From the NCBI RefSeq assembly GCF_003574035.1, contig NZ_QWKY01000009.1:1-64000 (forward strand): 64,000 nucleotides of DNA, written 5' to 3'. The notes under the pieces were generated by a model. The model was not told the DNA's origin. It did not search any database and worked only from the letters and a program-made list of their open reading frames with translations. Positions within the stretch are counted from its first letter, which is position 1, and every line of letters starts with the position of its first letter. The stretch is from Meiothermus hypogaeus. Lineage in GTDB: Bacteria > Deinococcota > Deinococci > Deinococcales > Thermaceae. Shown piece after piece: positions 31,173-38,339 of this stretch. The translations under genes were made by a program, and so were the position numbers.

Positions 31173-32909
31173 ATGAAAAAGCTCTTGTGGCTCATAGCCG
31201 TCAGTCTTGCAGCAGGAGGGCTGGCACTGGCACAGCCTAAAACCATGCCTGCTTACGCCAACCTGGGCGTAACCGCAGGCAAGCCAGGCGGCAGTCTGAC
31301 CTTATCGCTGGCCAGCGCCCCCCAAACCTTCTTTTACTACGGGGCTATTGATTCGGCCATCCAGAACCTGGCCAACCAGATGTTCGATGGTCTGATTGAG
31401 TACAACCTGGCTAATTACCAGATCGAACCGGCCCTGGCCACCCGCTGGACCATTACCAACAGCCGGGTCTACACCTTCGATTTGCGGCGCGATGTGCGCT
31501 GGCACGATGGCCGACCCTTCACCGCCGACGACGTAGTCTTCACCTACACCCAGATTGTGGCCAACCCCGAGGCCCGGGGGGGCGATGCGGCCAACTTCGA
31601 CGGTGTAAAGATTGAAAAGCTGGGGGACTTCCGGGTGCGCTTCACCCTGCCCAAGCCTGCCCCAGCCTTTATTCATTACATGCGCCTGCCCATCATGCCC
31701 AAGCACAAGCTGCTGCCTTTCAGCCAGGAGGGAGGCAAGCCTCGAGCCGAAATCAACACTGCTTGGCCCACCAACGTCAACCCCGAGGAAGTGGTGGGCA
31801 CCGGGCCCTTCCGTCTGCGCAGCTACACCCCCGGGCAACAGGTTACGCTGGTCAAGAACCCCAACTACTGGAAGCGCGATGCAGCTGGCAATGCCCTGCC
31901 CTACCTGGATCAAGTCCAGTACCTGATCATTACCGATTCCCAGGCTCGTGTAGCGCAGTTCCTGGCAGGCAACCTGGGCCAGATTAACATCACCGGTGCC
32001 GAGTTCCCCGACCTCAAACGCCGTGAGACCCAGGGGGCTTCTTTCCGGGTCGTACAGTTCCGGGCGCTGTTTGGCTCACCCCCTAACCTGTCTTTCAACT
32101 ACAATGCCAAGAACCCCGAGCTGGCCGCGCTCTTCAAAAACTCGGACTTCCGCCGGGCCATGCAGTTTGCGGTCAACCGTGAGCGGATTATCGAGGATGT
32201 GTATAACGGCCTGGCCGAGCGGGCCAGTTACGGGGTTGCGCCCCTTTCCGAGTGGTACTACCCCGAGGTAGCCCGCTTGCAAGGCCGCTTTGACCTGAAC
32301 GCAGCCAACGCTGCGCTGGACAAACTGGGGCTGCCGCGGGGTGCCGATGGCATCCGGCGTTTGCCGAGCGGAAGACCCCTCGAGTTCACCCTCACCTACG
32401 GCTCCAACTCAGCGGTCTTTACGGCCATCGCCACCATTCTGCAAAACGATTTCCAGCGTGTAGGGGTAAAGGTCAACCTGCAAGGCATCCTGGCGGCCAA
32501 CCTGCTAGGCACCGGGCGTGGAGCCGACTGGGAAGCCATTTTGCTGGCCCTGGGGGACCAGCCCGACCCCGAGCTACGTACCCCCATCTGGAAACCCGGG
32601 GGCGCGCTGTACTACTGGCATCAGGCCACCCAGCCCACCACCCCTACCGGACAGCCGCAGTTCAACAACTTTTTGCCCTGGGAGCGGGAGATTTACGACC
32701 TGTGGGAGCGTGCCGCCAGCACCACCAACTTCACCCAGCGCAAAGCCCTTTACGACCGCTGGCAGTCCATCGCGGCCCGCGAGGCCCAGGTCATCATGAT
32801 TGCCAAAGAATACGCGGTGGGCGCTGTTTCCAACCGCTATGGCAACTATATCTATAGCCTGGGCGTAATTCCTGGCTTCAATCCCTTGCCACTGATGTTC
32901 CAGCGCTAA
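31173..32909 (+). CDS. Peptide-type ABC transporter substrate-binding protein, second (Sec-exported)
   Basis: A 578-residue SBP family 5 protein. Start ATG 31173 follows GGAGG; a classical Sec signal peptide (MKKLLWLIAVSLAAGG) ends after LALAQ. Motifs include GRPFTADDVVFTYTQI, VVGTGPFRLRSYTPGQQV and FRRAMQFAVNRERIIEDVYNGLAE. It is clearly paralogous to the third binding protein (35302), sharing LIITD/LIIRD, AQFLAGNL and EFPDLKR/QFPDLKR blocks. The GntR operator overlies its promoter. A terminator separates it from its permeases, which should leave the binding protein in excess. Confidence 0.93.
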   Translation: MKKLLWLIAVSLAAGGLALAQPKTMPAYANLGVTAGKPGGSLTLSLASAPQTFFYYGAIDSAIQNLANQMFDGLIEYNLANYQIEPALATRWTITNSRVYTFDLRRDVRWHDGRPFTADDVVFTYTQIVANPEARGGDAANFDGVKIEKLGDFRVRFTLPKPAPAFIHYMRLPIMPKHKLLPFSQEGGKPRAEINTAWPTNVNPEEVVGTGPFRLRSYTPGQQVTLVKNPNYWKRDAAGNALPYLDQVQYLIITDSQARVAQFLAGNLGQINITGAEFPDLKRRETQGASFRVVQFRALFGSPPNLSFNYNAKNPELAALFKNSDFRRAMQFAVNRERIIEDVYNGLAERASYGVAPLSEWYYPEVARLQGRFDLNAANAALDKLGLPRGADGIRRLPSGRPLEFTLTYGSNSAVFTAIATILQNDFQRVGVKVNLQGILAANLLGTGRGADWEAILLALGDQPDPELRTPIWKPGGALYYWHQATQPTTPTGQPQFNNFLPWEREIYDLWERAASTTNFTQRKALYDRWQSIAAREAQVIMIAKEYAVGAVSNRYGNYIYSLGVIPGFNPLPLMFQR

Positions 32910-32915
32910 AGACCT

Positions 32916-32947
32916 GGGGTAGGCTTCTTTCGCCTACCCCTTTTTTT
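32916..32947 (+). terminator. Terminator between binding-protein and permease genes
   Basis: GGGGTAGGC (32916-32924) pairs perfectly with GCCTACCCC (32932-32940) across a 7-nt loop, followed by seven T. Placed after the first gene of a transporter operon, it probably allows partial read-through. Confidence 0.88.
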
Positions 32948-33020
32948 GTTACTCATTGCTTGCACATGCCCATCCAGATGCCCCGGCGCTGCCTGCAAGC
33001 TCCAAGGCCTCCTGGGCTCG

Positions 33021-33042
33021 CCCGATTTCGGTCGGGTTTTCT
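33021..33042 (+). terminator. Short hairpin with T-rich tail before the permease gene
   Basis: CCCGA pairs with TCGGG around TTTCGG and is followed by TTTTCTT, 17 bp before the permease ATG. Weak terminator or leader hairpin; low certainty. Confidence 0.35.
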
Positions 33043-33058
33043 TGAAACTTAGTCGCTC

Positions 33059-34027
33059 ATGACCACCTTTATACTTCGCCGAATTCTGGTAGCCGTACCC
33101 ACCTTGCTCCTCATCTCGGTGCTGGTGTTTGGGGTCATACAGCTTCAGCCGGGGGGTTTTTTAGAAAACATGCTCGAGGATCCCCGCGTCAGCCGCGAGA
33201 CCGTCGAAAACATTCGCCGCCAGTACCTGCTGGATCAGCCGGTCTGGGCGCAGTATTTGCACTGGCTGGGGGGAATCGTGCGGGGGGATTTTGGCTTCTC
33301 GTTCCTGAATAGTCGTCCGGTCTCCGAGCTGATCTGGGAGCGCATGGGCTGGACGGTCTTCCTGGCCGCCCTGACCATTCTGGCTACCTGGGTAATTGCC
33401 ATTCCGCTGGGCATCTACACCGCACTGAACCGCTACGGCCCTACCTCGACTGCGCTCAACTTTGTGGGCTACTTCGGGCTGGCCACGCCCGATTTTCTGG
33501 TAGCGCTGCTGCTCATCTATCTGGTGCTCATCAGCGGCGGCACCACGGTGGGGGGGCTCTTCAGCCCGCAGTACATCGATGCCCCCTGGAGCTGGGCCAA
33601 GTTTCAGGACATGCTGGGGCATCTCTGGATTCCCCTCATCGTGATTGGGCTCGACGGCACTGCCACCATCATGCGGCAAATGCGGGCCAACCTGCTGGAT
33701 GTCCTGAACCAGGACTACATCCGCACTGCTCGAGCCAAGGGGCTGGCCGAGCGGGTGGTGCTCTGGAAACACGCCGTGCGTAACGCCATCAACCCCCTGA
33801 TCAGCCTGGCCGGGCTCCAGCTCCCTACCCTCATATCCAGCACCATCATTGCCTCGATTGTGCTGAGCCTGCCCACCATCGGGCCCTTTTTGTACGATTC
33901 CCTCTTGAACAAAGACCAGTATGTGGTGATGGCTCTGCTGATGCTTTCGGCGGTGCTTTTGATGGTGGGTAACCTCCTGGCCGACATACTGCTGGCCTGG
34001 GTAGACCCCCGCATTCGCTACGAGTAG
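33059..34027 (+). CDS. Peptide-type ABC transporter permease (DppB-like), second
   Basis: A 322-residue membrane subunit with six helices, RRILVAVPTLLLISVLVFGVIQLQPG at the N-terminus (quoted in part: RRILVAVPTLLLIS), a periplasmic loop with YLLDQPVWAQYLHWLGG, and the EAA loop LNQDYIRTARAKGLAERVV. It differs from the first DppB-like protein in having a longer loop near residue 160 (GTTVGGLFSPQYIDAPWSW). Followed 10 bp later by its DppC-like partner. Confidence 0.92.
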   Translation: MTTFILRRILVAVPTLLLISVLVFGVIQLQPGGFLENMLEDPRVSRETVENIRRQYLLDQPVWAQYLHWLGGIVRGDFGFSFLNSRPVSELIWERMGWTVFLAALTILATWVIAIPLGIYTALNRYGPTSTALNFVGYFGLATPDFLVALLLIYLVLISGGTTVGGLFSPQYIDAPWSWAKFQDMLGHLWIPLIVIGLDGTATIMRQMRANLLDVLNQDYIRTARAKGLAERVVLWKHAVRNAINPLISLAGLQLPTLISSTIIASIVLSLPTIGPFLYDSLLNKDQYVVMALLMLSAVLLMVGNLLADILLAWVDPRIRYE

Positions 34028-34036
34028 AGGTGCGGC

Positions 34037-35119
34037 ATGGATAAACGCAACAACCCCCTCTACCTGGCCTGGCGGCGATTTCTGCGCTCCAAACCCGGCG
34101 TGATTAGCGGGGTGGTGCTGATTGTGCTGTATGGGGTGGCTCTCTTCGCCGGATTTCTGGCCCCCTACAACCTGACCGTACAGCACCCCGATGCCATCTA
34201 CCAGCCGCCCCAGCGCATCCACTTCTTTCGGGACGGCCGTCCGGTTCGACCCTACGTCTACCAGCTCAAGCGCGAGCGCGACCCGGTAACCTTCATCAGT
34301 AGCTATAGGGAAGACCCCAGCCGCCCCACCCTCATCCGCTTTTTCATCGCCCAGGGGGAGCCCTACCGCTTTTTTGGGCTCAAAACCAACTGGCACCTGT
34401 TTGGCGTCCCGGAGTCCGAGGGCTACTTCTTCCCGCTGGGCACCGACCAGTTTGGGCGCTGCCTGTTCTCCCGCATCCTGGTCGGCTCACAGGTCTCGCT
34501 CACGGTTGGGGTGATTGGGGTGCTGATCTCCTTTGTCATCGGGATTCTGCTTGGGGGAATTTCTGGCTATTTTGGCGGCTGGATCGACACCCTCATTCAG
34601 CGCACCACCGAGGTATTGCTCTCCATTCCGCGTCTGCCCATTCTGATGGCCCTCTCGACGGTTATTCCGGCGAGCTGGCCCAGCACCTACGTCTACCTGG
34701 GTATTATCGGAGTACTCTCGTTTATTGGCTGGGCCGGGCTAGCTCGGGTGGTGCGGGGGCAGGTACTGGCCTTGCGCGAGGTGGACTACGTAACCGCCGC
34801 CGTGGCCCAGGGGGCTTCCAACCTGCGCATTATCCTGCGGCACATCGTGCCCAACCTGAGCAGCTACCTGATCGTAACCGCTACCCTGGCCCTGCCTGGC
34901 TACATCATTGGGGAGTCGGCGCTCTCGTTCCTGGGGCTGGGCATCAAAGAACCCATGGCAAGCTGGGGGCTCCTCCTGAAGGACGCGCAAAACTTCCAGT
35001 CACTTTCTCTGTACCCCTGGCTGCTGACACCCGGCATTCTGATATTTATCTCGGTGCTGGCCTATAACTTTCTGGGGGACGCGCTGCGTGATGCGGCAGA
35101 TGTGCGGCAAAGGGACTGA
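34037..35119 (+). CDS. Peptide-type ABC transporter permease (DppC-like), second, with long periplasmic insert
   Basis: A 360-residue permease with the signature LGTDQFGRCLFSRILVGSQ (near residue 135) and EAA loop residues DYVTAAVAQGASNLRIILRH. It is about 75 residues longer than the first DppC-like protein because of a hydrophilic stretch between the first and second helices (about residues 40-130, PYNLTVQHPDAIYQPPQRIH onward). Such long-insert DppC proteins are known among binding-protein systems for larger ligands. It ends 183 bp before the third binding-protein gene. Confidence 0.92.
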   Translation: MDKRNNPLYLAWRRFLRSKPGVISGVVLIVLYGVALFAGFLAPYNLTVQHPDAIYQPPQRIHFFRDGRPVRPYVYQLKRERDPVTFISSYREDPSRPTLIRFFIAQGEPYRFFGLKTNWHLFGVPESEGYFFPLGTDQFGRCLFSRILVGSQVSLTVGVIGVLISFVIGILLGGISGYFGGWIDTLIQRTTEVLLSIPRLPILMALSTVIPASWPSTYVYLGIIGVLSFIGWAGLARVVRGQVLALREVDYVTAAVAQGASNLRIILRHIVPNLSSYLIVTATLALPGYIIGESALSFLGLGIKEPMASWGLLLKDAQNFQSLSLYPWLLTPGILIFISVLAYNFLGDALRDAADVRQRD

Positions 35120-35301
35120 GGCATGGGGTAGCTGAGGCGTATGAATCCATATCTGAACGGCCAGGATTGCCTACCCGAACGACGAGTTCTCGCTTTGAAC
35201 TGCGACAAGAACCCTCAGGTACGGGTATCTCTTCAAGGGCATAACGGGGCCGGGATTAGCTATAAACAATCGTACTCTCGAGGCAACTAAAGGAGGTGCA
35301 C

Positions 35302-37071
35302 ATGAACCGTCGGAAGTTGTTAAAGCAGGCCGCCTTTGGCATAGGCACGGGGGCGCTGGCTCCCTGGCTCTTTAGCAAGGCAATGGCCCAGCAAGCCGGC
35401 CAGACCAACGTGCCCGCCAGCCTGTTCCAGGAGATTGGCAAGCGCGGGGGCACCCTGACCCTGCCGCTCGGCTCCACACCGCAAAGCTGGAATTACTTTG
35501 CGGTGATTGATAACTTTGCCTACACCGTACTGAACAACGTTTTTGATCGGTTGATGCAGCTCGATCCGGTCACCTTCGAGCTGGTAGGGGTACTGGCCGA
35601 GTCCTGGACAATTTCCAGGGATGCCCGCACCACCACTGTGAAGCTTCGCAGCGGCGTGAAGTGGTCGGACGGCACTCCATTTACTGCCGACGACGTGATT
35701 TTTACCTTTACCGAGGTGGCCTCGAACACCAACCTGCGGGCCAACCAAGCCGCCACGTTGACGGTGGGGGGGGTGCCCCTGCGCTTCGAGAAGGTAGACG
35801 ACCTGACCTTCAGGGTGGTTTCCAACAAGCCCTATGGAGCCGTCTTGCAAGCCCTGACCTTTTCACCCATTATGCCCCGGCACAAGCTGGCCCAGTTCAA
35901 ACCCAGAGAAGACCCCAGCGGCTACAGCCGGGTCTGGGCTACCAATACCGACCCCAGGGAAATCGTGGGCACGGGGCCTTTTATTCTGCAAAGCTATGTA
36001 CCCGACCAGAAGGTAACCCTGGTGCGCAACCCCAACTCCTGGCGGCGCGACCCCCAGGGCAACCCGCTTCCCTACTTCGACCGGCTGGAGTACCTGATCA
36101 TCCGCGACCCGAACATTCAGGTAGCCCAGTTTTTGGCGGGAAACCTCGACCAGGTACCCGTTTCCGGGGCTCAGTTCCCCGACCTCAAGCGCCAGGAGGT
36201 AGCATCTGGAAAAATTCGGGTCTTGCGGGGCAGCACCATCTATACTTCTCCACCGCACTGGGGTTTCAACTTCGATGTCCCCAACCCCGAACTGCGTGAG
36301 CTTTTCAGGAATCTGACCTTCCGCCGGGCCATGCAGTTTGCCGTGAACCGCAAGCGCATTATCGAGGATGTGTACAACGGCCTGGCCAGTCTGCCCGGTC
36401 ACGGGGTTGCTCCCGGTACGTTCTGGTACTACGACACCCGCAGCTACCTGGGTGAGTGGAGCCTCGAGCGAGCCGCGGGGCTGCTGGACTCGCTGGGCCT
36501 TCGCCGGGGTGCGGATGGACAACGGCGCTTGCCCAGTGGAAGGGTGCTCGAGTTCAGCTTCACCTATGCCTCGGACTCCCTGCCTTTCTCGGCGATTGCC
36601 GCCATTTTGCAAAACGACCTGCGGCAGATTGGCGTTAAGCTCAACCTTCAGGGCATTCAGCAGGGCACCCTGCTGGCTACTGCTACCAGCGGTAACTTCG
36701 AGAGCATTCTGATGGCCTACGGCGACCAGCCCGACCCCCAGCTCCGCAAGGACATCTGGCAACCGGGGGGCCAACTCAACTACTGGCACCGCTCGGTCTG
36801 GCCCGAACGCGGCAGCAGCGAGCCCAAGTTCGACCAGATGTTTCCCTGGGAGAAAAACATCTGGGAGATTTTCCGCCAGGCTGAGCAACTGGGGGATCAG
36901 AACGAGCGCAAGCGCCTCTACGATCGCTGGCAGCTGCTCTCGGCCCAGAATCTGCCCGTGATCATGATTGTCAAACCCGATGCCGTAGCCGCTGGTCACG
37001 CCCGCCTGGGGAACTTCTACGCCCGCGATAACCGGATCATCTACACCAATTTCAGCATGTTCGAGAAGTAG
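35302..37071 (+). CDS. Peptide-type ABC transporter substrate-binding protein, third (Tat-like signal)
   Basis: A 589-residue paralogue of the second binding protein. AGGAGG at 35291-35296 sets the start at ATG 35302; an upstream GTG overlaps the ribosome binding site and is unlikely. The signal peptide begins MNRRKLLKQAAFGIGTG, with a twin arginine followed by Lys-Leu-Leu and a weakly hydrophobic core ending at KAMAQQ, which fits Tat export, unlike its Sec-type paralogue. SBP motifs SDGTPFTADDVIFTFTEV, IVGTGPFILQSYVPDQ and FRRAMQFAVNRKRIIEDVYN are present. Probably an alternative receptor for the same permeases. Confidence 0.92.
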   Translation: MNRRKLLKQAAFGIGTGALAPWLFSKAMAQQAGQTNVPASLFQEIGKRGGTLTLPLGSTPQSWNYFAVIDNFAYTVLNNVFDRLMQLDPVTFELVGVLAESWTISRDARTTTVKLRSGVKWSDGTPFTADDVIFTFTEVASNTNLRANQAATLTVGGVPLRFEKVDDLTFRVVSNKPYGAVLQALTFSPIMPRHKLAQFKPREDPSGYSRVWATNTDPREIVGTGPFILQSYVPDQKVTLVRNPNSWRRDPQGNPLPYFDRLEYLIIRDPNIQVAQFLAGNLDQVPVSGAQFPDLKRQEVASGKIRVLRGSTIYTSPPHWGFNFDVPNPELRELFRNLTFRRAMQFAVNRKRIIEDVYNGLASLPGHGVAPGTFWYYDTRSYLGEWSLERAAGLLDSLGLRRGADGQRRLPSGRVLEFSFTYASDSLPFSAIAAILQNDLRQIGVKLNLQGIQQGTLLATATSGNFESILMAYGDQPDPQLRKDIWQPGGQLNYWHRSVWPERGSSEPKFDQMFPWEKNIWEIFRQAEQLGDQNERKRLYDRWQLLSAQNLPVIMIVKPDAVAAGHARLGNFYARDNRIIYTNFSMFEK

Positions 37072-37208
37072 CGGTTGGGTTTAGATCTCATGGGCATCTG
37101 GGACAAGGGGGTCTGGTTGCATCCCGGCCAATTGTATCCCGGCAAACATGGGGCCTGGCCCGGCGCATGTTCTGGGCAGAAGCAATAGACCCGGCATCGC
37201 AAGGTAAG

Positions 37209-38339
37209 ATGAATACCCCACCCCTTTACCCTGGGCTCGCGCCTACCGGCCTGGAGCAGCTCCTGGACGACCCCGCCTGGCTGGGTACAAGCGGGAAGCT
37301 GGGCCTCCTGACCCATCCGGCGGGGGTCACCCGGACACTCGTGCCTTCGGCAGTGGCACTTTTGCAAAGGGGTTTCGCACTCGAGCGTCTTTATGGGCCC
37401 GAGCATGGAATAGATGGTTCTGGGCAGGCCGGCGAGGCCCCAGAAGTGCTGACAGACCGGGCCACCGGACTGCCCACCCATAGCCTCTACGAAAAAGGTG
37501 TTGCTGAAATCGCAGAGCTTATCGCGCAGGTAGACACTCTGCTGGTAGATCTGCAAGACGCAGGGGTGCGTTTTTATACGTTTGTTTCCACCCTGGTACA
37601 AGTACTCGAGGCGGCTCGCATCAGCGGAACCCGTGTGGTAGTACTCGACCGACCCAACCCCCTGGGCTTTACCCTCGAGGGGCCCGTTCTTCAGCCAGCG
37701 TTTCGCTCCTTTGTGGGGATGCTGGAAGTTCCTCTGCGGCACGGGCTAACCCTGGGGGAGTGTGGGCGGCTGGTAGAACCCGGGCTCGAGGTAATCCCCT
37801 GCGACCCTCAAGCAAATTTCGGCTCGGGCGGGCTGCCCTGGGTGCCCCCCTCGCCCAACCTGCCCAACCCGCAAACCGTTCTGCTGTATGTGGGCATGGC
37901 CCTGATCGAGGCTTCCACGGCCTCCGAAGGGCGTGGAACTGCCCTGCCCTTTCAAGTAGCAGGCGCACCCGGCCTGGATGCAGAGGCCCTGGCCCAAAGG
38001 CTGGGTGGGCTGGGCCTGGCCGGGGTGCGTTTTAGGCCACACTACTTCAGACCTACCTTTTCCAAGCACCAGGGCCAGCTTTGCGCCGGGGTGCAGGTGC
38101 ATGTGCTGGAGCTTGAGAAAGCCCTCCCGGTAGGCCTGGCTGTGCTGGGTGCGCTGGCCGAACAGGGCGTAGAAATCAGGCACGACTGGCTGCAAAAGCT
38201 ACTGGGCATTCCGTTTGAGCCCAGTTTGCTAGAGCCCGAAAAAGCGCTTGAGCATGCCCGGGCCTGGGCCGAACGGGCTCATCTCTTCGCACAGGAGCAC
38301 CTGAGGCCCATCTGGCTGTATCCACGTTCAAGCCTCTAG
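37209..38339 (+). CDS. NamZ-like exo-beta-N-acetylmuramidase (DUF1343)
   Basis: A 376-residue DUF1343 protein; the family includes NamZ, which removes terminal MurNAc from peptidoglycan fragments. Recognisable blocks are LGLLTHPAGVTR, LYGPEHGIDG, LLVDLQDAGVRFYTFVSTL, VVLDRPNPLGFTLEGPVL and RGTALPFQVAGAPGLDA. The region GLTLGECGRL is also typical. I start at ATG 37209 (MNTPPLYPG) because upstream residues are atypical. No signal peptide is visible, so it appears cytoplasmic and would act on imported muropeptides. It lies downstream of three peptide-type binding proteins and converges with, and overlaps by 12 bp, the STAND regulator gene. Confidence 0.88.
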   Translation: MNTPPLYPGLAPTGLEQLLDDPAWLGTSGKLGLLTHPAGVTRTLVPSAVALLQRGFALERLYGPEHGIDGSGQAGEAPEVLTDRATGLPTHSLYEKGVAEIAELIAQVDTLLVDLQDAGVRFYTFVSTLVQVLEAARISGTRVVVLDRPNPLGFTLEGPVLQPAFRSFVGMLEVPLRHGLTLGECGRLVEPGLEVIPCDPQANFGSGGLPWVPPSPNLPNPQTVLLYVGMALIEASTASEGRGTALPFQVAGAPGLDAEALAQRLGGLGLAGVRFRPHYFRPTFSKHQGQLCAGVQVHVLELEKALPVGLAVLGALAEQGVEIRHDWLQKLLGIPFEPSLLEPEKALEHARAWAERAHLFAQEHLRPIWLYPRSSL

